NCBI GenBank assembly: GCA_024336345.1
Contig: JANFOG010000003.1
Location: forward strand, 2,362,501 to 2,426,500
Source of the DNA: Mariannaea sp. PMI_226
Lineage: Eukaryota > Ascomycota > Sordariomycetes > Hypocreales > Nectriaceae
Direction of reading: 5' to 3'
Length of the DNA stretch: 64,000 nt
How positions within the stretch are numbered: the first letter of the stretch is position 1; every line of letters begins with the position of its first letter. Below are positions 9,926-24,100 of the stretch, piece after piece. The position numbers and the translations under genes are program-made. The notes below the pieces were generated by a model, which worked only from the letters and a program-made list of their open reading frames with translations, ran no database searches and had not been told where the DNA came from.

Positions 9926-12256
9926 TGTACAAATGGGAGGGAGCAGACGTAAGCTCTGCCTTCAGATTTGCGACGTGGCTATGATTGGAGCTGTGAGCTA
10001 ATTGTTTTTGCGTTTTTGGTGTTTTGGCGATGATGAAATAGAGAGATGGAGGGGGAGGGGAGAGGGGAAGAATGGAGAGAGGGAAGCAAGGGAGAGAGGC
10101 GGGGGGGGAGAGAGAAATGTCAATATGATGCGCACCTTTTTGGGGTAATTCGGGCTCAAATTGACAGGTTTGAGGAGCTTGCCAGCTGGAGTTCGAGGGG
10201 GAGAGCGAAAATCCAACCCGAGGTATGAATTCTCGACCAAGTTAACCGGGGGGGATGGAACCGGAACTGGATCTGGAACTTGAACTTGAACTTGGGCTGG
10301 ACCCCAATGAAACAAACCTACCGAAGGCGGGGCAGTGACGGCACGACGTCGACGTGGAGGGGTAGCTCTCTTGTCCTCCCCCTCTACCTCCACTGTCTCC
10401 TCCTCCTGGATGGGACCAATTGGACTGGCTGGCAAAGCTGGGGAATGATAATTACCCATTTCCCAAATGCCAATGACACCACAATGACTACTGTATTAAT
10501 TGAACTGTTTTCCAAAAGAGGATGTAATAGGAAATCAATCACACATACACCTCCAAAGGAGAAAGAAATTAATTCATTATAATTAATAATGACAAGCAAG
10601 GGGGAAAAAAAGGGTCTGGAATGAAAAGAATATAGACAATTGGTTTTGTCTGTAAGTTGATGGAAATAATCGATTGATGAGAGCACAAGGGAGGGATATT
10701 TATCTCCAATTTGGTCAACTTTCATGAGCGCTCATCACACTGCCCGGGAGAGTGCACATTCTCGCATGCTTGATGTCTTCACAACAATAAAGATTGCGGA
10801 TACCCAGCAAGCGCAGCGATGGGTAATCCAGAAAGTTGACCTCAACATACCCCCGAAACTATAATCCCCGGCATTTGTGTGGCTCCCGGTATCTGCACTA
10901 TGGGTAGGCTAGTAACTACAGTGTCCATGGATATGTTCTCTCTCCTAGACGATGCACTCATCTCCCGGAGGCGTGCCAGAGCTGCCTTTTAGGGAGAAGA
11001 TACTCAGCCTCTACGTCATTGCCAGGGTTGGCAAGCTATGGAGAGCTATCACAGCACATTTGAGAGTCTTTCCACTCCACAGTCATGTCAACCAGATTAG
11101 CGATTATCCTGATTTGTGCATGATAGACTGGCATAGATCAGATTTGTTGAGGTAAGAATAAAGCATAACTAGGGAACAAGATGCCAGTTGTCAAGTGAAT
11201 TGACTAAGCATGGTCGCTTAGTCGATGTAGCAAACTCTTGGGGAAGTGTCAACTTATCTTCGATGTTGAGCTATCAATCTACCCTACAGACTACTACACA
11301 ACTCTCTTTTCATCTTGATATCATTTCAACCTCTACTTAATCGGCCCGTCTTGTTTATTGAGAGTTAAAACTGGCACTCGAGATGGGTTGACTTGTCATT
11401 TCTTTTTCAATAAGAAAGAGCGGCACGAGATGGATAACCATACAAACGTTCTCGCATGGGATCACCCGGTAAGCTATCGTCGGACGTTGTTACAGCGACG
11501 ATTTATTCTATACTTTTAGCCTCGAGGGAAGACAAACCTTGCATCAAAGGCCGCACTCAATTACATAGTATTTGGTCGCGTTTCCCCTCCGGCCTTTGAA
11601 TCCAAAAGAGCTCAAAATTTTGCCAGAAAAATTCACCAATCGAGCCCAACGATCGGACCTAATTACTGGAATCTCTATGTTGGTGTTGGCCGACAATGAC
11701 GTCGCCACGATCCATGCAGCGAACCCGGATGGAGCCGGCTTCGGCGACCCCGCGCTGTCTGGCTACTACGAATGTAGACGGGTAGACAGGGGGAGTTCGG
11801 AAGACGGGCAGAGGAGGTTGGTGAGCATCCTGGTAATATTGCCGCTGCTTTTAGCCTTTTCTTTTTTCTCTTTGGCTGCTACAGTAAGAGCAATTCCATC
11901 TTGAGTTACAACAGCCTGTACTCCGTACGTTGGCAAATTTTACCATCTTCCATACATTAGGTAGGGTAGTATGTGCATTTCCGTATTCATTCATAACATC
12001 ATAACGGCACTTCCGGCATGTCGAAAACACAGGGCATAGGTTGGCAATGTGAAATTCATTCAATGTATGCAGCGTGTTCTCACAAACAATTGACGGCGTA
12101 AGGCTGTTGCTCAAAGTACCCAAGAAAGCCCAGCCCAGAAAAATGGTCTACACCTGTTCGATTGCACAGATGGGCCGTTCAACGCTGTCCTATCCTCAGC
12201 CTCCCTCTCCGCCGAACTACTTAACCACTCTTTACTCGGCCAATGCACAACAACAG
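9926..12256. other. Intergenic 2.3 kb with one weak gene candidate
   Basis: Apart from the doubtful minus-strand frame at 9998-10459, I see no supported gene. A purine-rich stretch (GGGGAGAGGGG and GAGAGA types) at about 10045-10110 is low complexity. The rest is ordinary AT-leaning intergenic sequence. Confidence 0.45.
9998..10459 (-). CDS. Doubtful hypothetical protein, Pro/Arg-rich
   Basis: An open frame of 153 codons begins with MGNYHSPALPASPIGP, followed by an acidic stretch, a basic RRRR stretch and a segment with the Pro-rich motif SPPRTPAGK. Part of it reads like a disordered phosphoprotein. The last third (FLSPPPPLS..) is translation of a CT-rich low-complexity strand and is unlikely to be coding. 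Donor-like sites exist inside it: GTAGGT at about 10319 and GTGCGC after PNYPKK at about 10137, so a shorter spliced gene is possible. No family is recognised. It could equally be the promoter of the hydrolase gene, whose start is only 73 bp away. Confidence 0.25.
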   Translation of the reverse strand: MGNYHSPALPASPIGPIQEEETVEVEGEDKRATPPRRRRAVTAPPSVGLFHWGPAQVQVQVPDPVPVPSPPVNLVENSYLGLDFRSPPRTPAGKLLKPVNLSPNYPKKVRIILTFLSPPPPLSLASLSPFFPSPLPLHLSISSSPKHQKRKNN

Positions 12257-12337
12257 GGACCCATGGCGCAATGGTAGCGCGTCAGATTCCAGAATAGGAA
12301 TGTCCTGAAGGTTATCCGTTCGATCCGGGTTGGGTTC
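12257..12337 (+). tRNA. tRNA-Trp (CCA) with ~10-nt intron
   Basis: The acceptor stem GGACCCA pairs with TGGGTTC (7 bp with one G-T). The D arm is GCGC-AATGGTA-GCGC, the T arm ATCCG-TTCGATC-CGGGT. The anticodon loop TTCCAGA places CCA at 12289-12291. The 3' half of the anticodon stem (CCTGA) appears only after about 10 extra bases, so an intron after position 37 is inferred. The closing 31-39 pair is A-C. T-rich sequence for Pol III termination follows at about 12345-12358. Spliced length is about 71 nt. Confidence 0.82.
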
Positions 12338-12402
12338 AGATGTTCTCATTTTCTTTTTGCAGTTTGTCGCTGTTTTTCTGTCTCTTTTGGCTGGCTTTAT
12401 TG

Positions 12403-12448
<46 letters not shown>

Positions 12449-13265
12449 GGAGGGGGGTTTTCAATCTATCGCCCAACTCCTCCACAGCAAAACATCGTAC
12501 CTATCAACTTTTTCTTCATATGTTTTGCACATGTGACACAGCTTTTTTCTCCACAATCGCATTGGGAAGGAAGTATATTCAATCAAGATTTTGCGGTTCG
12601 TCTTGTCCCTAGACTGCCACGTGTTCTCCCAAGAAAAAATTGTTGTCAAAAACAAGAAAGGACCAAAAAAGAACAAGACCTGACAGCAAGTGCTTGGAAA
12701 AAGAGCATAGGGTAGACAGAAGTTACCCCAAACACTGGACATGAAAGCCAGGATGAAATCTTTCGCCCACTAGATATTGGAGAGGAATTTTTGTAAACTG
12801 TTCTTTACGCTGAGGTCACTTCAGACTGCAATATTCGGCCGACACATCATTTTCCTCCCCCAGCCTCCTATAGTCATTGAACTCTAATTGCATCCGGGCC
12901 GTGAAACTGAATTTCATCGGCCTTTGGAAGTGAACGGCGGCAGAAACAAGGGATATCCAATAAAAACTGATAGAAGGGCAAATGGTAATTGTATTTTTCG
13001 TGTTAGCAAGGATTGCGCAGGTAAATCACTTTTGATTTTTCTCTAGGATAAGGAGGACGACGATCATAACCTTACAAAAATTATCCGCCGGCCTACGGAG
13101 CTCTAGTTCGACACCACACCTACATCTTCAATCGCAAATGGTATGCGACAATCATGGCCTGGGCCTGGTGGAGATTTTCGCTTGCGGATGATGGAGAATT
13201 CCCACCGAGTGCCCAGTAACCCAGATGGTCTGAATTGAAGCCGTCGTCCTTCATCAAATAAAGAA
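12338..13265. other. Spacer between the two tRNA-Trp genes
   Basis: About 930 bp. It contains the 41-base T tract at 12407-12447 and no supported protein gene. Confidence 0.5.
12407..12447. repeat. Poly-T tract, 41 bases
   Basis: An uninterrupted run of 41 T followed by GGGAGGGGGG, 70 bp downstream of the first tRNA-Trp. It is the longest homopolymer in the window. Confidence 0.9.
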
Positions 13266-13345
13266 GGGGCCTTGGCGCAGCGGTAGCGCGTCTGATTCCA
13301 GATTGGAGCATCCAGAAGGTCGTCCGTTCAAATCGGGCAGGCCTC
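13266..13345 (+). tRNA. tRNA-Trp (CCA), second gene, ~9-nt intron
   Basis: The acceptor stem GGGGCCT pairs with AGGCCTC; D arm GCGC-AGCGGTA-GCGC; T arm GTCCG-TTCAAAT-CGGGC. The anticodon loop TTCCAGA has CCA at 13298-13300. About 9 bases separate the loop from the 3' stem half CCAGA, giving a short intron. Compared with the copy 1 kb upstream, several stem positions differ on both sides and pairing is kept. The same A-C 31-39 mismatch is present. A run of seven T follows within 15 bases and can serve as terminator. Confidence 0.85.
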
Positions 13346-16101
<2,756 letters not shown>

Positions 16102-16793
16102 ATTGGGTTTTATGACGATGTAGCACAGGGGCGTTTGGGTTCATTTGGCATTATGGGTTGGGCAAAGTCCTGACATAACGATATATCCGATTCGTATGAT
16201 AGTTTGCACATGAGAATTTCAGTGCATGAATACAGACTCTTCTTGCAGTCAAACTCTGTGTTTCGATATGATAATATGAGTGATGTCCTCCAGCCAGGTG
16301 TCATCTGACATGTAGTGCACGCGTACTGTAGTACTGAATCTAACACTCATCACACTGTGGAGTCGGTGGATGCAAGAGGGGTTCGGGACAGTAGCGCTTC
16401 AAGGTGGCGCATGACGGTGCTCCAGTTTCCGCCTCCACTGGCCGGCGACTAGGTGGATGGCGGGGCAGGAACCCCAGGCTTCAAAAACCTAACAAATCTC
16501 CCACATGTTCGACCTTGTCTTGAACATTCTGGAATGTGCTTCTTGTAGTGAGTCTGTGTTGTCGCTTTTCTATGGAAGGCGAGGACCATGAACCTTTGCA
16601 GCCTCCTGATCCAGACTCGCCACGGCTTCGTTTATTTGCCACCTTGATCTTACCATACCGACCTCTAGTCTAGGCCTTTTACTTTCGTTGTCGAGCTCCT
16701 CGAGGAGGTCCTGTCACTCACGGCCACGACTCTCACTCAACCGATATCCCAACGACGAGTTCAACGCACATTATCGTTCCCGGGACTTTGGCT
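16102..16793. other. Intergenic, polyubiquitin 3' flank and Etp1 promoter
   Basis: About 690 bp with no supported gene. The last ~100 bases are C/T-rich and probably 5' UTR of the following gene. Confidence 0.5.
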
Positions 16794-18956
16794 ATGCCTT
16801 CTTATTTCTACCACGTCAAATTCGAACTATATCCTACCCCGAATCCGCTTTCGCCAGGTGTAGCAAACAGGACCGGGAGTAGTAATATCTGGCTGCCGCC
16901 TCCCGATGCCTGTGTGTTCGACGAACTTCCTTCTCACCCTCGACCCGATAACAAATCTTCTCATCGAACGCCAAGAACCTCCACGTCCGAATTTCAGCTC
17001 CCACAGTACCGTCCAGCTCCGTCGCCCACAAGCAGCTCCTTTTCTTCTTCTCCGAACATCATAGATTGCGGGGCGGCCCCACGTGCACCGCTGAAGCAGT
17101 CGGAGAGCAAGTTTGAGATAGTGTCAGAACGTCAGTGGCTGCAGAGGAAAAATAGCTCACCACCTCCTTCTGCAAGCGCAGCTATTCGGCCACAGACTGC
17201 AGTGCAGGACTGGCGATTCGGCCGTGTAAGCATCGAGACGCTCTATCTAGACACTAGACACTCTATGGCGGGCGAATCGAGTCGCGCAGTGCCCTCAGCG
17301 GCGCCTCAACTTGGACCGACATTCCCAGGCGCAGGAACGGACACAAAGGCTCAGTATGTGCCTCTGGAGACGAAGAATACGGAGGTTGGATGGGGTATAG
17401 TTCACTTCTATCGCGATGGCGAAGAGACGCAAAGCTCAGCTACAATACAAACAGAAGAAGGCCTCGGAAAGGAAGAAGAGTTAGATGACGATTGCACTAC
17501 TGTCTGTATACCCGCAGTTCCTGCGTATATGTCTCCAGACGATTTCGTGTCGTTCCTGGGTCGAGGGTGGCTTGAATACATCAGCCATTGTAGAATGGTT
17601 CTGACCTCACAGATGAACAGAAATCTGGTTCTTCTCAAATTTCGAGACAGTCAAATAGCCAAGAAATGGCGCCGGGAGTTTGACGGTTCGTTATTCAGCG
17701 AATCGGAGGTTCGTCTTGCAATATAACCCAGATCTTAACTCCCAATCAGCTAACCGAAGCTTCAGCGCCAAATATGTCACGCAGTTTTCGTCAAGAGCAT
17801 CGTTTTCGAAACGCCGACCCAGAGGAAGCCCAGCCAAAGCTTATCCCCCTTGTCCTCTGCTGGTATATCAAACAGTCTTCGACCATTCCCTCCGCCTACT
17901 CCCAACTTAGTCGAGCTACCGACTTGCCCTGTCTGCCTTGAACGAATGGACGATACGAACGGGCTAATGACGATCGCGTGTTCCCACGTCTTCCACTGTA
18001 CTTGCCTCAAAAGTTGGAAAGGTACGGGGTGTCCAGTCTGTCGATTTACGCTTCCCTCTCCGGCAGATATCGACCCTTTGAATGCCTCCGGGCAGCCTTT
18101 TGGCTCATCAGTGTCAAATATGTGCTCAGTCTGCGACTGCACAGATGACTTGTGGATCTGTCTGATTTGTGGCTATGTGGGTTGCGGTCGATACAAGGGA
18201 GGTCATGCAAAAGACCACTGGAAGGAGACGGCGCACAGCTTTGCACTTGAAATTGAGACTCAGCACGTGTGGGATTACGCAGGAGATATGTGGGTTCATC
18301 GACTCATCCGCGATAAGGGCGATGGCAAAGTTGTAGAGCTTCCCAGCAGAGGTACACCCAACCAGTACCACGAGGAGGACGTGGTGCCTCGAGCAAAGAT
18401 GGAGAGCATTGGATTGGAATATACAAATTTGATCCAAAGCCAACTTGAATCGCAGCGGGCATACTTCGAGGAGTTGATCAACAAAACGGTGGATAAAGCG
18501 TCTGCATCATCTGCTGCGGCCGAGAGCTCAGCCAGACAAACTTCAGTTTACATGGAAAAGCTGGCCTTGCTAGAAAGGCAGTTCAGTACTCTCACGAAAG
18601 AGACGATTCCACAGTTGGAACGAGATTTTGAGCGAGCAAGCAACAAGGCACGCAAGAGTGAGGAACTGGCACGCAAACTAGGCAAATCGCTACAGGAAGA
18701 AAAAGGACTCAATGAAGGACTGTTGAAACGAGTTGAGTTCTTGAATGCGGACAACGAGGCACGAATCAAACAGGATGAGCAGCTTCGCCAAGAGATTGCT
18801 GAGCTCAAGGAGATGAACAGGGATCTGACCATGTTCATCTCAGGACAGCAGAAACTCAAGGAGCTTGAGAATGAGGGTAAAGTAGAAGAGGGAGAACTTG
18901 AGGGAGGCACTGCGAGTGTGCCGGAGAAGAAGGCTCGACGGAGAGGAAAGAAATGA
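16794..18956 (+). CDS. etp1: Etp1/BRAP2-type RING and UBP zinc-finger protein, 701 aa
   Basis: Two exons, 16794-17708 and 17766-18956, joined across a 57-nt intron (GTTCGT..TTCAG, branch GCTAAC); the join gives SESE followed by RQICHAVFVKSI, matching the BRAP2 N-terminal domain. Order: N-terminal PSYFYHVKFEL region and RRM-like BRAP2 domain; RING finger from about residue 359 (CPVC..ACSHVFHCTC..GCPVC); UBP-type zinc finger from about residue 425 (CSVCDC..WICLICG..GCGRYKGGH..HSFALEI) that binds free ubiquitin C-termini; then a long coiled coil to a basic tail (KKARRRGKK). In yeast Etp1 acts in ethanol-induced protein turnover, and in animals BRAP2 is a ubiquitin ligase that modulates Ras/MAPK signalling. 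A ubiquitin-ligase role is inferred from family. It directly follows the polyubiquitin gene, which may be coincidence. Confidence 0.92.
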
Positions 18957-21207
18957 ACATGAAAGCTGGTGTATCTATCTATGCACTGTTTGACTCTATT
19001 AGCATACAGCAACTATAACGGGGTGTGTACAGCGTCTTTTATTATTATTTTATCTCTATTAGCCTTATGGTCAGCAATTGATGAACATTGATGCTAGCAT
19101 TACACCATATTGCATTCTCCATTATGGGAATGACGTCAAGTAGACAGCACTACCCTAGCTACCCACCTTATCTTACCGTTCTTACCCTACGCTGAGTTGT
19201 GTGACTACATTTTAACTGAAGAAAAGGGGAGCAGAGAGAGGCGAAAGGGGGCAGAGGGGCAGAGCAGGCAGCTTATCTTGGTTCTCCTTACGTCTAATAC
19301 ATACGAGGTACTCAGTAGGGGAGATGGGTAGAACACAACCATCTGAGGCGCAAAGTTAAGAGCAAAATAGCACCAAGACATGTGGTGAGGTTGTGTTCCA
19401 CTCGTCCTCGGATGTAGCTGTAGCTGTCGGCTTAAAGATAACTAACAACGAGCGAGACAAATGGGTCAGCGCGCGTAGCCGGTGGAAGGTTTCTTCCGAT
19501 GGTCCACGGCGTGCCTCCGAGGCATTCACATTATGATCAGCTCAACATATTTCTCGGACATTTTTTATCCTTTTTCGTTTTAGGTTGCGGAGCTGTGTTT
19601 GTTGGGGAATGCAACGATGCAACACACAGGCTGCCTCGGCCACTCGATGCTGCCGCTCGGAGGCTTTGAAGGCTCGGAGACGCCACAGAAAAAAGGCGGG
19701 GGAGACTTGAGAGAGCAACGACCACGCCCCCCCTCTTTCACCCCAATCCCCCGCCAAGCAGGAATACGTTAGATGCCAATAGGTCGAGGCCTTACTGACC
19801 CCCGGTTTTCGTCGCTTGCTTGCATCTGCCTTGGCTTTTTTCCCCAAGATTGAGGATTAGAGAGACCTGCAGGAAGTGCACAGCGCATGTGACGAATGGC
19901 GACGAGGAGCTGAAAATGGCCCCTACACCAAGCGACCTGCAGTATGACGGTAGGGAGGATAGGAACACGGGGATGTGATTGGCCTGCGAGCTTCAACGTG
20001 GGCTTGAAGGTTGAGGAGTATTTGACAAGGAACAGGTTGGGGAGAGGGGCGAGGGGGGAAATGTCTTTTGTAAACCATTTTTCTGAGCCATTCAAACAAA
20101 GGGAGAAACATTGATAGGCCCCAATGAATACATGTCTCGAGTTTTCAAGGCGCCTCTAGGTAACATTCCCTGCTTGCCTGTTTGAGTGTGTATCTAGTTA
20201 CCCCAGTCCCGACTTGGAGAAAACAAGACAGTTCTCTTCCATTGTTTTCCAAAGCAGACTTATTGTATGGACAGGGCCAGGATTAGTCGTTTCTTGGCTG
20301 TTGGTTCTGTACGTAATGAAGTCGGAGGTCCACCACACCAGCCATTTCATCATGTGTGATTTTTTTAATACCATCCGAGTACAATGTCATTGACTTACAG
20401 GTGACAGCCGAGCGGAAGAAAGAAGGACAGAATGCCAGGCTTCATCCGATCGTTAGTGAGTCTGAATTTTTGTGTAGATTTTTTTTCCTTTTTACCTAGT
20501 CAAAATGGATTCGTACTGTATCTCCCTTACCCAAGTACAACAATGGACTTGGTACGTATTCTGATTGCTCAACCCACGATCGAGACAGCTCTGTCTTGGA
20601 TGTTGGAATGGCTACAGATAGGAGATAAGGTACCTGGCTGGTTGGATAAACCCTGAGACTTGGAGTCCTCGGTCGTCGAGGAAACGTGCCATCGGTGACG
20701 ATAATGGCGAAACAGTCATCTTCTTTTTTCTTTATCTCTTCGCGATTTTGCTTGAATGAGACAGAACAGGCCTTGTCTTCCGGCCCAGGTGCCATTTTGA
20801 TCGACGCGAACCCTGCTTCAGCTGCTTCAGGCTCAAAACGTAAAATAATAAATTAAAACTGGAATCCTTGCCTCCTCTCTTCTCGATTGAGTTATGGCCC
20901 TGATAGACCTGTCATGGGCATGGGTTCTGTTGCTTTCTTAGCTCCCAGCCCTGGGTCGGTACCATAACCTGTCTAGGTCTCCCCCACCTTTTATTATCCC
21001 AGTCCAGCTCTCTCCCCCAAAAACTTCGATTCCAGCTGTCGCTGAGTTTGGTATTACTCAACTTACTTCAATCTCACTCCACCATTTGTCCATCGCCGCC
21101 TGGCTGCGCGCGCCTGTGCAACGATATATTCTTGACGATACTGGTTTCTTTCGTCGCCGTCTTCGTGCCCTGGGCATAGCATATCCTTCCTCTCGCTTTC
21201 CCCCGCC
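18957..21207. other. Intergenic 2.25 kb
   Basis: Between the Etp1-like gene and the acyltransferase. Open frames on both strands are random in composition. The last ~150 bases before 21208 are C/T-rich, consistent with a 5' UTR. No supported gene or RNA. Confidence 0.5.
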
Positions 21208-23641
21208 ATGGCCTCCCAAGCCATCAAGAAGGACGCTGTGGCGGCGTCGGCTGCCAGCTCCCAGGCTGTCACCGGGCCCTCACCCCGACAGAAGGAGCTG
21301 TATCCCATGGTCAACTGGAAGTACGATCTCTTCCTCCACTCTGTAGGGAACATCGTAGATATGTTCTTTCGAGAGGTCGTACCCAGAGGCGCCTGGCGCG
21401 TTCCGCAGTCTGGTCCTGTGCTCTTCGTTGCCGCCCCTCATGCCAATCAGGTCAGTTTGTCCCCCCCTCCCTAGATAAACCCCCCTCGACTCTTCACATG
21501 TCAGGGCTGGGCGTCTCTCTTAATTAGTGATGGGACATGTACGCTGACCTTGAAACTTCTAGTTCGTCGATGCCTTGATTCTCCAACGAACCCTCCGCAA
21601 TGAAGCCAACCGCCGTGTGTCTCTTCTTATCGCTCAAAAGTCTGTCCACGGCTTCATCGGCTGGGGCTCCCGTCAGGTCGGTTCCGTACCTGTCGGCCGT
21701 GCCCAGGATTCCGCGAAGCCTGCCAAGGGCACCGTATACCTCCCCGATCCCATCAACGACCCGACTCTCGTCCGCGGAGTTGGCACCAGGTTCGGCGAAG
21801 GCGAGGGTGAGGTGCAGGGCATGCTCTTCCTCCCTCCGGGCAAGAACACCACCGGTGCTAGCGTCGATATCGCCGAGATTATCTCACCAGAGGAGATCCG
21901 TGTCAAGCGACCCTTCAAGGGAAAGCTAGCCCTGCAGCAGATGACCGGTCGCGACGACATCGATGACAAAGGCAACTTTACAAACAAGGAGCTCAAGGGC
22001 CCGGCGCCGGGTTACCAGGGAACCAAGTATAAGCTAGCTCCTCACATCGACCAGACCAAGGTGTACGAGGCTGTCTTCAACCGACTCCTCAATAATGGCT
22101 GCATAGGCATCTTCCCGGAGGGCGGAAGTCATGACCGTACCGAGCTTCTGCCTCTCAAGGCTGGTGTCGCCATCATGGCGTTGGGAACTTTGGCCGAGGA
22201 TCCAGACTGCGGCCTCAAGATTGTGCCAGTGGGTATGAACTACTTCCATGCCCACAAGTTCCGATCGCGCGCTGTGGTCGAATTCGGGTCTCCCTTTGAG
22301 ATCCCTCGCCACCTGGTCGAGCTCTACCGGAACAATCAGCGTCGTGAAGCCATTGGACAGGTCCTTGACACTGTGTACCAGGCACTCAATTCTGTCACTG
22401 TTTCAGCGCCCAGTTACGACACCCTAATGGTCGTCCAGGCAGCGCGCCGCCTGTACAACCCCACAGGCAAGAAGCTACCTCTCCCCGTGGTGGTAGAACT
22501 CAACAGAAGACTGGCTATGGGCTATGAGCGATACAAGGACGATGAGCGTGTGTCCGGGCTGTCCGGAGCTGTCAAGGAATACAATGCTCGACTTCGCTAT
22601 CTGAACCTCAAGGACCACCAAGTTCAGTACGCTCGCATGTCCTTGCTCAAAGTCATCTTCCTCTTCATCTACCGATCCATCAAGCTCTTCGTTCTTTTCA
22701 TTGGCACTGTCCCTGGACTCCTCCTGTTCTCGCCCGTATTCGTAGCCACCAAGATTATCAGCCGACAAAAGGCCAAGACTGCGCTTGCGGGCTCTACAGT
22801 CAAGATCAGGGGCCGTGATGTCATGGCTACCTGGAAGATTCTGATTGCTATGGGCTTTGCCCCCCTGTTGTACCATTTTTACTCGATCCTCATTGTTCTC
22901 AAGGTGTGGCATGACAGATTATTTGGTTATGTTCCTGAATGGGTTCCCCTCTTGCTCGTGTACATCACCGTCTGGCCACTCATGGTCGGCATCACTTTCG
23001 CGGCGTTGCGATTCGGTGAGGTGGGCATGGATATCTTCAAATCCCTGCGCCCACTGGTTCTTTGCCTGCAGCCCTCATCTGGATATAACATTCAGAAGCT
23101 GCGAATCAGGCGAGCAGAGTTGAGTGCCCAGGTGACGGAAGTCATCAACACCCTGGGACCGGAGATGTTTGAAGACTTTGACAAAGCTCGCCTTGTGCCC
23201 GATTTCTTCAAGACGGAAGGCCAGGTCGGTTCCCCTGGCAGGCATCGTCGTCGGGACAGCGAGTCAAGCACCGGGCTCGAAACAGAGACACCCCCCCCTC
23301 TCTCCCGCAGAAGCACCATGCAGTCCAGCCGAGCTCTCCCACGAAACGACTCCTTCAGCAACATTGGCCGTGTGGGTATCTTCTCCACGCGCCCGCCGTC
23401 GCGACAGAGCCGGTCGCGGTCAAGCAGCAGCGGGGGCGGTTTTGGATCGAGTGGCTTCCCTATCAGTGCATTCACCACTCTTGACTCGGCTGGCGGCTTT
23501 GATGAGGCCTCTCGCAAGATCAGAGAGGCGATGAAGAACAGAAGGCGCAAGACAGAAGGAGAGGAAGAGGAGGAACGAGAAGACAGCGGAGAGGATAGTG
23601 AAGAGGAGGAGTATGATGAGGCTCGAAAGAAGAATGTTTGA
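21208..23641 (+). CDS. gpt2: Glycerol-3-phosphate/DHAP acyltransferase (Gpt2/Sct1 family), 773 aa
   Basis: Two exons, 21208-21450 and 21563-23641, separated by a 112-nt intron (GTCAGT..TTCTAG) that falls inside the catalytic motif: HANQ at the end of exon 1 and FVDA at the start of exon 2 give HANQFVD (residues 78-84). The family catalyses the first acylation of glycerolipid synthesis in the ER membrane. Further acyltransferase motifs are FPEGGSHDR near residue 264 and VPVGMNYFHAHKFRSRA. Hydrophobic segments near residues 445-480, 507-528 and 542-565 are probable membrane spans. The C-terminal ~150 residues are Ser/Arg-rich and then strongly acidic (GEEEEERED..EDSEEEE), fitting the phosphoregulated tails of yeast Sct1 and Gpt2. 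Length is similar to those enzymes. Confidence 0.95.
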
Positions 23642-23994
23642 GCGCACAACCACATGACAACAAGAGCACTTGGAAAATGGCAGCGGATATGCTGAGTTTT
23701 TTGTACTATTGAGATGATGTTTTTTTTTTTTCATATCTTATATATACCTTGACATGAATGGTGGATAACTACTGCTAGATCGTTTCTTATGATTTCTTTC
23801 TTCTCCGATACCCTTGGTGATGGTGGCATATGTTCTTGAGACGGTCTTCTCATACGGCCATCTGACCCCAACTCCTACCCCCCCTCCTCCCCCCTCCCCC
23901 ATTCACTAACTGGACAGACAGGAGGACCGGCGATGAGCAAAAAGAATTGACATGCCCTTGACGACGAATCCAGGAGCAAAAATGAAGTCATTCT
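23642..23994. other. Acyltransferase 3' flank
   Basis: T-rich 3' flank with a 12-base T run near 23721. No gene seen. Confidence 0.5.
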
Positions 23995-24100
23995 GTCGGT
24001 GGAGAGGCTCGAACTCTCGACCTTTGGATGTCCCTGACCTACAGGCCAAGTCACATTTACGATATGAGACCAACGCTCTAACCAACTGAGCCACACCGAC
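23995..24100 (-). tRNA. tRNA-Met (CAT), elongator, with ~33-nt intron
   Basis: On the minus strand the acceptor stem GTCGGTG pairs perfectly with CACCGAC. The D arm is GCTC-AGTTGGTTA-GAGC, the T arm GAGAG-TTCGAGC-CTCTC. The anticodon loop CTCATAT carries CAT after the invariant T33. The 3' stem half (TCCAA) comes about 33 bases later, so an intron after position 37 is inferred; spliced length is about 73 nt. The U-U 31-39 pair is also seen in other elongator Met tRNAs. The initiator is unlikely, since it starts with A in fungi and lacks introns. A run of five T follows the 3' end. Confidence 0.92.

Noticed and set aside
12257..12447. tRNA head followed by T tract as a SINE
   Set aside because: The tRNA folds as a complete functional gene, the orientation of the tract is wrong for a SINE tail, and no body or target duplication is visible.
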